Shown here: piece after piece, positions 14,220 to 21,885 of the stretch | Position numbering within the stretch: the stretch's first letter is position 1 | Layout of the letters: each line of letters opens with the position of its first letter | Notes under the pieces: model-generated | Database searches by the model: none | What the model saw: only the letters and a program-made list of their open reading frames with translations | What the model was told of the DNA's origin: nothing | Position numbers and translations under genes: made by a program | Assembly: GCA_001871115.1 (NCBI GenBank) | Contig: MNUR01000004.1 | Span: 1-39,594 of the forward strand | Reading direction: 5' to 3' | DNA: 39,594 nucleotides | Source of the DNA: Elusimicrobia bacterium CG1_02_56_21 | Lineage (GTDB): Bacteria > Elusimicrobiota > Elusimicrobia > Elusimicrobiales > UBA9959

Positions 14220-14939
14220 ATGGAAAGATTCACAAAAGACCAGGCTCCTGAATGCGGCGTTTGCCGCTTCAAGGCCAACTGTTTTTACAGCAGGCTCGAC
14301 GCCCAGGCCCAGAAAGCCTGGAACAAGCTTAAGCTGGGCCGCAAATTTACGGACGAAGAAGCCATCTATAATGAGTGCCAGCATCCGCTGGGAACTTATA
14401 CGGTATGTAAAGGCCGCGCCAAAGTATTTTCTACCGACGCTAAAGGCCAGCAGATGATAACCTGGATACGCCACCCCGGCGACACTTTCGGGCATATCGC
14501 GCTGTTCGCGGAGAACGAGTATTATTGCAACAGCCGCGCAATGGGCGAGACTATCCTTTCATTCGTGGACAGGAAGAGCCTGGAGCGCTTCCTGGAAGAA
14601 AACCCCAAAGCCTACAAGATCTTCCTGTACAAAGTGGCCTCGGAGCTGCACACCCTGCAGGTCAAGCTTAAGGACACCGCCTACAAGCCGGCCCGTTCAA
14701 AAGTTGCGCGGGCGCTGTTAAACGCTATTTCCTATAAATCCAAAGACACCTCCGCCCCGGCCATACACGGGCTGAAGCGCACGGAGATAGCCGAGATTAC
14801 CGGCCTGGCGCTGGAAACCGTGGTAAGGGCCCTCGCGGAGCTTGAGAAGCACAGCATTATAAAGCGCGAGACCAAGTCCATCAAGATCCTTGATTACCCC
14901 TTGCTGCAGCGCGTAGCCGACCCGCATATTAAAAAGTAG
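14220..14939 (+). CDS. Crp/Fnr-family regulator with FNR-type cysteine motif
   Basis: A 239-residue transcription factor: cyclic-nucleotide-binding-like beta barrel (about 25-135), dimerisation helix, and winged helix-turn-helix (about 170-228; LKRTEIAEITGLALETVVRAL is the recognition region). The N-terminus has C12-x2-C15-x5-C21, exactly the spacing of the three N-terminal [4Fe-4S] ligands of E. coli FNR. Further Cys are at 53, 63 and 103. The position equivalent to FNR C122 appears to be non-Cys, so C103 or another residue would have to serve as the fourth ligand. It is probably an oxygen- or redox-sensing regulator. It has its own promoter and ribosome site, and it ends at a bidirectional terminator shared with upp. 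Target genes are unknown. Confidence 0.88.
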   Translation: MERFTKDQAPECGVCRFKANCFYSRLDAQAQKAWNKLKLGRKFTDEEAIYNECQHPLGTYTVCKGRAKVFSTDAKGQQMITWIRHPGDTFGHIALFAENEYYCNSRAMGETILSFVDRKSLERFLEENPKAYKIFLYKVASELHTLQVKLKDTAYKPARSKVARALLNAISYKSKDTSAPAIHGLKRTEIAEITGLALETVVRALAELEKHSIIKRETKSIKILDYPLLQRVADPHIKK

Positions 14940-14956
14940 CCTCGGCCTGTACAATA

Positions 14957-14988
14957 AAAAAAGGGACAACTTTCGTTGTCCCTTTTTT
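14957..14988. terminator. Bidirectional intrinsic terminator
   Basis: A 14-bp stem (14957-14970 with 14975-14988) with loop TTTC, A-tract on one side and T-tract on the other, works on both strands. It separates the convergent FNR-like and upp genes. Confidence 0.92.
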
Positions 14989-15003
14989 ATTTGCCGGCCC
15001 GGC

Positions 15004-15630
15004 TTAATTGGTTCCGAACATCCTGTCTCCGGCGTCGCCCAGCCCCGGAACTATATAGCCTTTGGAGTTAAGTTTTTCGTCCACGGTCCCGGCGTAGATG
15101 GGCATATCCGGGTGGGCGGAGGAAAGACGGCGAAGGCCTTCTCTGGCGGCTATCATACAGATAAAACAGATATTCTTCGCGCCGCGGCTCTTCATTATCT
15201 CTACCGCTTCTACCGCCGAACCGCCGGTAGCCAGCATAGGGTCGGCTATTACCACAAGGCTGTCGCTTACGTCTTCCGGGAGGCGCGCGTAATATTTTAC
15301 GGGCTTCAAGGTCTCCTCGTCACGGTAGATCCCGATATGGGCCTGCTTGGCCTCAGGGTACATCTTAAGAAGCCCGTCCATCATCCCGAGACCCGCCCGC
15401 AGCACGGCTACAAAAACCAGGTCATGCGACAGCTTCATTACTTTCGCGGAGCCGACGGGGGTACGGACCCTGGCGCCGCGGACCTTGGCGTGAAGCAAGG
15501 CGTCGTGAGAGAGGAACATGCTTACTTCGCCCATCAGGCGCCGGAAATCGGTCACGCTGGTCTTTTTATCCCTCAGGCGCGCTATCTTATCCATCACTAT
15601 CGGGTGCTTCGAGACGTGAACGTTTTTCAT
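15004..15630 (-). CDS. upp: Uracil phosphoribosyltransferase
   Basis: A 208-residue enzyme making UMP from uracil and PRPP. The family motifs are present: VLRAGLGMMDG, the PRPP loop in IADPMLATGGSA and the C-terminal GLGDAGDRMFGTN, which binds uracil. Length matches the bacterial family. AGGAG precedes the ATG. It is the last gene of punA-deoA-upp on the minus strand, so uracil released by the phosphorylase can be recycled directly. It ends at the shared terminator at 14957-14988. Confidence 0.96.
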   Translation of the reverse strand: MKNVHVSKHPIVMDKIARLRDKKTSVTDFRRLMGEVSMFLSHDALLHAKVRGARVRTPVGSAKVMKLSHDLVFVAVLRAGLGMMDGLLKMYPEAKQAHIGIYRDEETLKPVKYYARLPEDVSDSLVVIADPMLATGGSAVEAVEIMKSRGAKNICFICMIAAREGLRRLSSAHPDMPIYAGTVDEKLNSKGYIVPGLGDAGDRMFGTN

Positions 15631-15679
15631 CCTGGCTCCTAAACCGCAATTTTGTAGTAGGCGCTGTCCGCCGGACCTG

Positions 15680-16990
15680 TTATTTTATAATTTCCTTTAT
15701 AAGGGGCTCTTTGCGCGGCGCCTTCGGGCCGTAGGCCAGCGAGGACTCGAACATCTTCACGCCTTCCGCCAGCTTGGCCGGGCTGGAAGCGTAAGCCCTG
15801 GCTATTACGTCTCCGGGCTTTACGCGGTCGCCTGGTTTTTTCTCCAGGATAAACCCGGCTCCGAAATCGACCGCGTCCTCGGCTTTCTCCCGGCCCGCGC
15901 CCAGGGCGACGCTGGCAAAACCCACGGTGCGCGCTTCCATAGCGGTCAGGAAACCGGCCTTGCGGGCCTTTATTTCTTTGACGAGCCTGGCTTTGGGCAT
16001 GAACCGGTCGGGGTTATCCGCGACCCGCGGGTCGCCGCCCTGCCATTTAACCATCAGGCGGAACTTCTCCAGCGCGCTGCCGTCTGCAATAGCGGCGCGG
16101 GCCTTCGCCGTGCCCTCGGAGGCCGAGCGGGCATTGCCGCCCAGGCAAATCATCTGGCCGGACAGAACTTCGAGCACGCGCATAAAATCTTCGGGGCCTT
16201 TCTCTCCGGCCAGGATCTTTATGGACTGCGCGGTCTCTATTCCGTTGCCGACAGCCAGCCCGAGCGGCTCGTTCATGGCGGTCATAACGGCCACGCAGCG
16301 GATGCCGAGCAGCCTGGCCGTATTCATCAGCGCTACCGCCAGCTCCCGGCTCTTTTTAAAGTCTTTAAGGAAGGCTCCGGATCCGTATTTCACGTCCATC
16401 ACCAGGCCGGTGATATCTTCGGCGTATTTTTTGGAAAGGATACTGGCCACTATCAGCGGGAGCGCTTCTACCGTGCAGCTGGCGTCGCGCAGGGCGTAAA
16501 GTTTTTTGTCGCTGGGGGCCAGGCGCTCGGTCTGTCCGAACATTGAAAGCCCCGTAGCCTTGAGCTGCTTTACCACATAGGAGGGTTCAAGGCGAACCTT
16601 AAAGCCCTTCATAGCTTCAAGCTTGTCCAGCGTGCCGCCGGTATGGCCCAGGCCGCGCCCGCTCATCATCGGGACCACCACTCCGCAGGCCGCAACTACC
16701 GGGGCCAGCGCTATCGAGACCCCGTCGCCCACGCCGCCGGTGGAATGCTTGTCCACCTTCATTCCCCTGACGGAAGACAGGTCCAACTTCTTTCCCGAAA
16801 GGGCCATGGCCCTGGTGAATGCGGCGGTTTCCGCGGGCGTAAGGCCGTTAAGGAAAGCCGCCATCAGCCACGCTGAAAGCTGGTAATCGGGGATGGTCCC
16901 GTCCGCCGCTCCCATCGCAATGAACTCCAGTTCGGGAGCGGACATTTCCAGCCCGGTGCGTTTCTTAAGCAGCAGGTCCATCATTTTCAT
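15680..16990 (-). CDS. deoA: Pyrimidine-nucleoside/thymidine phosphorylase
   Basis: A 436-residue enzyme splitting thymidine or uridine with phosphate into the base and (deoxy)ribose-1-phosphate. Visible signatures are the phosphate-binding KHSTGGVGD (residues 81-89), MMSGRGLGHTGGTLDK and the KYGSGAF motif after the hinge; a barrel-sandwich C-terminal domain follows. The open frame extends to a TTG at 17011, but the ATG at 16990 is preferred because AAGGA lies 6 nt upstream and the family starts with similar residues. It lies between punA and upp in a salvage operon. Whether it is thymidine- or general pyrimidine-specific cannot be decided here; pdp is an alternative name. Confidence 0.93.
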   Translation of the reverse strand: MKMMDLLLKKRTGLEMSAPELEFIAMGAADGTIPDYQLSAWLMAAFLNGLTPAETAAFTRAMALSGKKLDLSSVRGMKVDKHSTGGVGDGVSIALAPVVAACGVVVPMMSGRGLGHTGGTLDKLEAMKGFKVRLEPSYVVKQLKATGLSMFGQTERLAPSDKKLYALRDASCTVEALPLIVASILSKKYAEDITGLVMDVKYGSGAFLKDFKKSRELAVALMNTARLLGIRCVAVMTAMNEPLGLAVGNGIETAQSIKILAGEKGPEDFMRVLEVLSGQMICLGGNARSASEGTAKARAAIADGSALEKFRLMVKWQGGDPRVADNPDRFMPKARLVKEIKARKAGFLTAMEARTVGFASVALGAGREKAEDAVDFGAGFILEKKPGDRVKPGDVIARAYASSPAKLAEGVKMFESSLAYGPKAPRKEPLIKEIIK

Positions 16991-17027
16991 AAAAATCCTT
17001 TTCGGGGGCAACCGGCCTTTTGTTTTC

Positions 17028-17864
17028 CTAAATCACCTTAGATTTCAAAAGCCCTTCAAGCAGCGCTCTCATTTTGTCAGAAACTTTCTCCCCGAGCTCG
17101 AGCACTTCGTCATGGGCGAGAACAGTTTTAGAAATACCGCTGGTAAAATTGGAGACCCAGCACAGGGCCGCTACGCGCATCTTAAGCTGGCGGGCTGTTA
17201 TGGTTTCCGGAACCACCGACATCCCGGCCACGTCGCCGCCCAGCATCCGGTACATCTTCACTTCCGCCGGGGTCTCATAGGAGGGGCCGGTTACGGCGGT
17301 GTAGACGCCCTCAAGCGCCCGTATTTTAAGAGACCGGGCCAGCTTAACAGCCGCCCTGCGCAGAGGCACGTCATAAGGGTCGTTCATGTCGGGGAACATT
17401 GCGCCGAAAGCGTCATTATGATTGCCCATGAGCGGGTTTGAACCCATCAGGTTCAGATGATCTTTAAGGATAACCATATCGCCCGGTTTTATAGACGGCT
17501 TAAGCGAGCCGACGGCAGCCGTGAGCAGCAGGTTTTTTACGCCCAGGGCGGCCAGCACCCTTATAGGGAAAGCGATAAAGCTGAGCGAGCGGCCCTCATA
17601 ATAATGAAAACGGCCGCGCATCATCACCATATCTTTCCCTTCCATGCGCCCGAAAACCATCTCCCCGGTATGACCTTTTACGGTGGTAACGGGAAAGCCC
17701 GGGATGGAGGAGTAGGGGATTGAAAACCAGTCTTCCAGCCGGGGAAGGGAATTTCCGAGGCCGGATCCCGCGATAATAGCGGTCTGGGGCTTGAAGCCGC
17801 GGGCTTTCTTTTTAAGCCAGCCCGCGGTTTTCTGCACGTTAGCGAGTATCTCTGAAGCGTTCAT
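17028..17864 (-). CDS. punA: Purine-nucleoside phosphorylase (trimeric, PNP family)
   Basis: A 278-residue enzyme that phosphorolyses inosine and guanosine. Family signatures are GSGLGN (33-38, phosphate), the KGHTGEMVFG motif, RFHYYEG, TGPSYETPAE and GMSVVPE with the purine-binding Glu, plus a late Asn in VSNFTSG. Length is typical for the trimeric class. AAGGAGA upstream fixes the start. It leads deoA and upp with short spacers and follows yraN by 43 nt, so it may be co-transcribed with the ribosomal block. Confidence 0.94.
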   Translation of the reverse strand: MNASEILANVQKTAGWLKKKARGFKPQTAIIAGSGLGNSLPRLEDWFSIPYSSIPGFPVTTVKGHTGEMVFGRMEGKDMVMMRGRFHYYEGRSLSFIAFPIRVLAALGVKNLLLTAAVGSLKPSIKPGDMVILKDHLNLMGSNPLMGNHNDAFGAMFPDMNDPYDVPLRRAAVKLARSLKIRALEGVYTAVTGPSYETPAEVKMYRMLGGDVAGMSVVPETITARQLKMRVAALCWVSNFTSGISKTVLAHDEVLELGEKVSDKMRALLEGLLKSKVI

Positions 17865-17907
17865 GAAGTCTCCTTATTGCGCCGGGCTGTAAACCGGCGC
17901 CGGCCTG

Positions 17908-18264
17908 CTAGAAACCGAAACCTTCGGCGCTGAATGCGTCCTCTATATGTTCCGGGTCCCGGCCGGGACCTATACCGACAAAATCGAACCTGAATGTGTC
18001 CGCCCTGAGGCTGCGCGCCTTTATATAGGCCATGGCGGTCTTAATTATTTTAGCACGTTTGGAACGGTTAAGGGTTTCCGAAGGCAGCCCGTACTCCGCG
18101 CTTGAGCGGCCGCGCACCTCTACAAACGCCACGGTTTCGCCTTTACGCGCAACAATATCCAGCTCTCCCATAGGACAGGCCCAGTTGCGGTCCAATATTT
18201 CGTACCCGGCTTCTTTCAGAAAGGCGGCGGCTTGTTCTTCGTATAGCGCGCCTTTTTTATTCAC
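17908..18264 (-). CDS. yraN: YraN-family (UPF0102) endonuclease-like protein
   Basis: A 119-residue protein with the GELDIVARKGETVAFVEVR core that carries the Asp and Glu of the restriction-endonuclease-like fold. The function in bacteria is unsettled; the family is linked to nucleic-acid processing. The frame is open far upstream, but GTG at 18264 gives the usual family length and places the start in an 8-nt overlap with rnhB. The usual ExK is ExR here (EVR). This rnhB-yraN adjacency is common. Anything upstream of the GTG overlaps rnhB and is not part of the family. Confidence 0.9.
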   Translation of the reverse strand: MNKKGALYEEQAAAFLKEAGYEILDRNWACPMGELDIVARKGETVAFVEVRGRSSAEYGLPSETLNRSKRAKIIKTAMAYIKARSLRADTFRFDFVGIGPGRDPEHIEDAFSAEGFGF

Positions 18265-18907
18265 GCGCGGGCCCCGCGTTCCTGACCGGCGCAAAGCTGA
18301 AACGGTGCTGGGAGCTGGGCCCCAGCCTGCGCAGGGCCTCCAGGTGAGCGGCCGTACCGTAGCCTTTATGGCCGGCCAGCCCGTAGCCGGGATGCCTCTT
18401 ATCAAGGACGCCCATCCAGCGGTCCCGGATGACCTTGGCGTAAATACTTGCGGCGGCTATGGAAAGGGATTTAGCGTCGCCGTCTATTACCGGCTCCTGC
18501 GCGCAGGACTCAAGGCGCTTTATCCGGTGGTTCCCGTCCACGAGGATCAGGGTTTGGGAGGCGGAAACGCCTGTAATAGAAAGAAGCCGCCTTACAGCGG
18601 CCCCCATTGCGTTAAAAGTAGCTTCAAGTATATTTACCCTGTCTATCTCGGCCGGGCCCGCAAAACCGAAACCGAAGCGCACGCCTGAGGCCAACATCAG
18701 CCTTAAAGCCCTCTCGCGCCTGGCGGGGGAGAGCTTTTTGCTGTCGTTTACTAAGGGGGAGATAAGGCTGTGGACGGAGGCGGGGATCCAGGCTGCGCAG
18801 GCGGTGACCGGACCGGCCAAAGGGCCCCTGCCGGCCTCGTCAACACCCGCGAGAAAAGCCGGCTTTATTTTTTCCAGGAGTGTAAGATCAAATCTGCTGA
18901 GGGGCAC
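18257..18907 (-). CDS. rnhB: Ribonuclease HII
   Basis: A 216-residue RNase HII that cuts the RNA strand of RNA/DNA hybrids and single ribonucleotides in DNA. The N-terminal GVDEAGRGPLAGPV provides the first catalytic Asp-Glu pair, the mid-protein LILVDGNHRI gives another Asp and DAKSLSIAAASI is the usual third motif. The start is GTG with no strong ribosome site, chosen because it is just ahead of the conserved core. It follows rplS after a 114-nt gap with a strong GC hairpin, and overlaps yraN by 8 nt. Confidence 0.95.
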   Translation of the reverse strand: MPLSRFDLTLLEKIKPAFLAGVDEAGRGPLAGPVTACAAWIPASVHSLISPLVNDSKKLSPARRERALRLMLASGVRFGFGFAGPAEIDRVNILEATFNAMGAAVRRLLSITGVSASQTLILVDGNHRIKRLESCAQEPVIDGDAKSLSIAAASIYAKVIRDRWMGVLDKRHPGYGLAGHKGYGTAAHLEALRRLGPSSQHRFSFAPVRNAGPARE

Positions 18908-18987
18908 GGTTATGGTTAACTTGCCTTGGGAGTTTGTTTAGAAGCGCGCTACCCGGATACAGCCTTGGAAAGGCGGCCGGGGGTGAT

Positions 18988-19011
18988 CCCGCGCGCCGGG
19001 GGGCGCGCGGG
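18988..19011. terminator. Strong GC hairpin after rplS
   Basis: CCCGCGCGCC (18988-18997) pairs perfectly with GGCGCGCGGG (19002-19011) with a GGGG loop. There is no T-tract, so it may slow rather than end transcription, or protect the rplS mRNA 3' end. Confidence 0.4.
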
Positions 19012-19021
19012 CACGGTCGGC

Positions 19022-19432
19022 CTATTTGCCGGCGGGCTGCTGCGCTTCGGGCTCGGAAACGGCCGGGGCCGCTGCGGCGGGCGCGACGAAGGTAGCCTTG
19101 GCGGACTCATTGAGCCTGGCTGCTTTACCGGACAGGCCGCGGAGATAATAGATCTTTGAGCGGCGGACTTTTCCCTTCTTCACAACTTCTATTTTATCTA
19201 TGCGGGGGGAATGCAGGGGAAACACCCTCTCCACTCCTACGCCGTAAGAGATCTTGCGGACCATGAAGCTTTCGGAGATTCCGGTTCCGCGGCGGGATAA
19301 GACGACTCCGTCGAAGATCTGGATGCGCTCGCTGTCGCCTTCCACAACTTTGGTGTACACTTTAACGGTGTCTCCGGATTGGAAATCAAATTTCTCTGCC
19401 TTGATGCCCAGGTATTTAGCAATGTTAATCAT
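19022..19432 (-). CDS. rplS: 50S ribosomal protein L19
   Basis: A 136-residue L19, which sits at the interface of the ribosomal subunits. The [28 protein letters not shown] core and [31 protein letters not shown] are unmistakable. The core ends near residue 113; the last ~23 residues form an Ala/Pro/Glu tail (residues about 114-136) absent from most L19 proteins (about 115 residues). It sits in the usual trmD-rplS-rnhB order with a 26-nt gap to trmD. Confidence 0.97.
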   Translation of the reverse strand: MINIAKYLGIKAEKFDFQSGDTVKVYTKVVEGDSERIQIFDGVVLSRRGTGISESFMVRKISYGVGVERVFPLHSPRIDKIEVVKKGKVRRSKIYYLRGLSGKAARLNESAKATFVAPAAAAPAVSEPEAQQPAGK

Positions 19433-19458
19433 ACTGCCTCCTAAGTTATTTTAAAGCC

Positions 19459-20160
19459 TTACTTAAAATTCTTTCTTCTGACCGCCGGTTTCTTTTTAAC
19501 GGCTGAGGCGCTTTTCGCTTTGCCGGTAAGTTCCTGCGCCTGCGCGCGCCGCCACTCCGCTATCAGCTTATGATTCCCGCTTAACAGGGCCTCCGGAACT
19601 TTCTGGCCCCGCCAGACCCCTGGCCTGGTGTAATGAGGGGCCTCAATAAGCCCGTCCGTAAAAGTCTCGTTCACGGTGGCGTCCTCTTTCCTGAGTACCC
19701 CGGGGATAAGCCGCGTCACCGCGTCTATCACGGCCACCGCCGCGGGCTCTCCGCCTGTAAGAACATAGTCGCCTATGGAAAGTTCCATGTCGGCCAGAGG
19801 GGTCACGCGCTCGTCTATTCCCTCGTAATGTCCGCAAATAAAGATCAGGTGCTTCTTTTTGGCCAGCTCCAGCGCCAGCGCCTGGTCGAAGCGGCGGCCC
19901 TTGGGCGTCAGGAGTATTACGACCGAATTTTTCTTTCTGACCGTTTTAAGAGCCCTGTAAACCGGCTCCGCCATCATGACCATTCCGGTCCCGCCGCCAT
20001 AGGGCTTGCCGTCCACTGTTCGGTGGCGGTTTTCCGTAAAATCCCTGGGGTTCACAAAACCCAGTTCAAGGAAGCCTTCTTCCCGCGCGCGGCCCACTAT
20101 GCTTTCCGAAAGCGGCGAGTCGATCATGCTCTGGAACAGCGTGACCGCGTCTACTCGCAT
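19459..20160 (-). CDS. trmD: tRNA (guanine-N1)-methyltransferase
   Basis: A 233-residue SPOUT methyltransferase making m1G37 in tRNA from S-adenosylmethionine. Typical motifs are PYGGGTGMVM, ICGHYEGIDERV, the trefoil-knot SIGDYVLTGGEPA and the GLIEAPHYTRP segment. The C-terminus carries an extra basic tail (about 215-233, Lys/Arg-rich). The start lies only 4 nt after the khpA stop. The rimM gene that usually lies between khpA and trmD is absent. Confidence 0.97.
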   Translation of the reverse strand: MRVDAVTLFQSMIDSPLSESIVGRAREEGFLELGFVNPRDFTENRHRTVDGKPYGGGTGMVMMAEPVYRALKTVRKKNSVVILLTPKGRRFDQALALELAKKKHLIFICGHYEGIDERVTPLADMELSIGDYVLTGGEPAAVAVIDAVTRLIPGVLRKEDATVNETFTDGLIEAPHYTRPGVWRGQKVPEALLSGNHKLIAEWRRAQAQELTGKAKSASAVKKKPAVRRKNFK

Positions 20161-20164
20161 AAAA

Positions 20165-20392
20165 CTAATCTATGTCCAGGTAAACTTTTTTGTTCTGCCT
20201 GGCGGCGGCGGTCTGCAGAACGGTACGGATAGCTTTCACTACGCGCCCTTCCTTGCCTATTACTTTGCCGCGGTCGGAAGAAGCCAGAAGCAGTTTAAAC
20301 CTGACGATGTCGCCGTCTTCGGCAACCCCGACCTTAACGGCCTGGGGATTTTCCACCAGCGACCCTATGATGTACATTAAGACGTCTTTCAT
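20165..20392 (-). CDS. khpA: KH-domain RNA-binding protein KhpA
   Basis: A 75-residue single type-II KH domain. The RNA-binding GKVIGKEGR loop followed by VVKAIRTVLQTAA is diagnostic. In other bacteria KhpA pairs with KhpB and affects cell elongation and post-transcriptional control. It is the second gene of the rpsP operon, 11 nt after rpsP and 4 nt before trmD. Confidence 0.94.
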   Translation of the reverse strand: MKDVLMYIIGSLVENPQAVKVGVAEDGDIVRFKLLLASSDRGKVIGKEGRVVKAIRTVLQTAAARQNKKVYLDID

Positions 20393-20403
20393 TTGAACCT
20401 CGC

Positions 20404-20676
20404 TTACTTCTGTCCGGCGGCGGCTTTCTCCGTCTTGCGGGCGCGGATGAGGAGAGACCCTACGGTTTCAGAAGGCTTCGCTCCGTTCTTTTCCCAGCGA
20501 GCAACCTTTTCCTCGTTGATGGTAACTTTTTCTTTGTCTTTCTCGGCCTTGGGATTGTAGTGACCGACGATCTCAAGCGGCTGTCCGTACGGACCGCTGG
20601 ATTTTTCAATAGCGACTATCCGGTAGTGCGGCTGCGTGCGTTTACCTATTCTCTGAAGCCTCAGAACTACTGCCAT
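20404..20676 (-). CDS. rpsP: 30S ribosomal protein S16
   Basis: A 90-residue S16 beginning MAVVLRLQRIGKR, the usual start. The frame is open 17 codons upstream, but the ATG at 20676 has AGGAGG 5 nt before it and matches the family start. The C-terminal ~10 residues are a Lys/Ala tail. First gene of rpsP-khpA-trmD-rplS-rnhB-yraN. Confidence 0.97.
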   Translation of the reverse strand: MAVVLRLQRIGKRTQPHYRIVAIEKSSGPYGQPLEIVGHYNPKAEKDKEKVTINEEKVARWEKNGAKPSETVGSLLIRARKTEKAAAGQK

Positions 20677-20835
20677 GGTATCCTCCTTGATTCCCGACGA
20701 AACGATCCTTGTGGACTGCGCCTGCAATGGAACCCGCCCGGGGGTATGCTTTTCAAGCGGCCAAAAAGTCAGACACGCGCCCGCCTTGGGCGGGCCGGCG
20801 CGAACACTTATTATATTATATTTGTGCGGTTTTTA
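20677..20835 (-). promoter_or_regulatory. rpsP promoter and structured leader
   Basis: Two overlapping TATAAT boxes on the minus strand (20810-20815 and 20815-20820) lie just after the receiver gene. They would produce a leader of about 130 nt. The leader contains a 7-bp GC stem (20779-20795, GCCCGCC/GGCGGGC) followed about 10 nt later by five Ts, which could act as an attenuator, and a strong ribosome site at its end. No -35 is convincing. Confidence 0.4.
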
Positions 20836-21201
20836 CTACCCTATGAGCTGCTTTATGTGGGCCAGGAGCCTGGGCCACTCGTAAGGCTTGTTGACATAAA
20901 AGTCAGCTCCGGCCGAAAAAGAATTCTCCATATCGCCTACCAGCCTTTTGCCTGTAAGCATTATTACTTTGATCCCCTTGGTGGATTCCCCGGTCTTTAT
21001 CAGCTCGCAGAGAGTGTTGCCATCCAGCCTGGGGAGGCCTATATCAAGGATCACAAGGTCCGGCTTCTCTTTTTTAACCGAATCCAGCCCGGCTTCCCCG
21101 TCCAGGGCGTATACCACTTTATAGCCAAGGCTTTCGAGGCGTATAGAAAGCACCTTGGCTATAAGTTCTTCGTCCTCAACTATAAGTACTTTTTTTGCCA
21201 T
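20836..21201 (-). CDS. Single-domain response regulator (CheY-like)
   Basis: A 121-residue receiver with the acidic pocket (VEDEEL), the phosphoacceptor in VILDIGLPRLDG, the switch Thr in MLTGK and the Lys in VNKPYEW. No output domain and no adjacent kinase gene are present, so it is an orphan receiver. It lies 6 nt after rpe and before rpsP, so it may be carried in the def-fmt-PASTA-rpe transcript. Its kinase is unknown; the kinases at 1100-4689 are candidates only by being in the same window. Confidence 0.92.
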   Translation of the reverse strand: MAKKVLIVEDEELIAKVLSIRLESLGYKVVYALDGEAGLDSVKKEKPDLVILDIGLPRLDGNTLCELIKTGESTKGIKVIMLTGKRLVGDMENSFSAGADFYVNKPYEWPRLLAHIKQLIG

Positions 21202-21207
21202 ATGACC

Positions 21208-21885
21208 TCAAAGCCTGCGCCTTAGCCCTCTAAGGAAAGCTGCGGGGTTTTCTGCGGAAAAAAGAGCGCTGCCTATCACTAAGGAATCGGCTCCGTAAAG
21301 CGCGGCCGCTTCCGCGGTGCCGGCGTTTATGCCGCCGTCCGCCTGCAGCCAGATCCCGCGGCCGGATTTATTGATAAGCTCGCGGGCGGCTTTGACCTTC
21401 GGGAGCATTTCAGGCATGAAAGCCTGTCCGCCGAAACCGGGCTCCACCGTCATTATAAGGATAAGGTCCAGGTTCTGGAGATACGGAAGCACCCGTTTAA
21501 GCGGAGTCCCGGGCCGCAGCGCCAGGCCGGCCTTAAGACCCAGGTCTTTTATTTTTTTAAGGCAGGCTCCTGCGAGCCTGGCCTCGGAATGCACCGTAAT
21601 AAGCCCGGCCCCCGCCGCGGCGAAAGCGTCTATAAAAAGCCCGGGCTCAGACACCATCAGGTGCGCGTCCACGGGCAGCGAGGAAGCGGCGGCGACGGAG
21701 GAAACGATCCCGGGCCCGAAACTTATATTCGGGACGAAATGGCCGTCCATTACGTCCACCTGCACCCAGTCGGCCAGCTTTTTAACCGGGGCCAGGCTGG
21801 ACTTGAGGCAGGTAAAATCAGCCGCGAGTACCGAGGGAACAAGAGCCGCCTTGCCGGAGGGCAGGGGAAAACGGGGGGTCTTCAT
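21208..21885 (-). CDS. rpe: Ribulose-phosphate 3-epimerase
   Basis: A 225-residue TIM-barrel enzyme interconverting ribulose-5-phosphate and xylulose-5-phosphate in the pentose phosphate pathway. Signatures are VPSVLAADF, VQVDVMDGHFVPN, VDAHLMVSEP, MTVEPGFGGQ and the phosphate-binding QADGGIN plus SLVIGSALF. The start overlaps the PASTA gene stop by 4 nt (ATGA). In many bacteria rpe follows pknB and rsgA in this neighbourhood. Confidence 0.95.
   Translation of the reverse strand: MKTPRFPLPSGKAALVPSVLAADFTCLKSSLAPVKKLADWVQVDVMDGHFVPNISFGPGIVSSVAAASSLPVDAHLMVSEPGLFIDAFAAAGAGLITVHSEARLAGACLKKIKDLGLKAGLALRPGTPLKRVLPYLQNLDLILIMTVEPGFGGQAFMPEMLPKVKAARELINKSGRGIWLQADGGINAGTAEAAALYGADSLVIGSALFSAENPAAFLRGLRRRL

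Noticed and set aside
18265..18405. 47-codon extension of yraN
   Set aside because: It overlaps rnhB in another frame and would exceed the family length.
20677..20727. 17-codon extension of rpsP
   Set aside because: A strong AGGAGG precedes the ATG at 20676, which is the normal S16 start.
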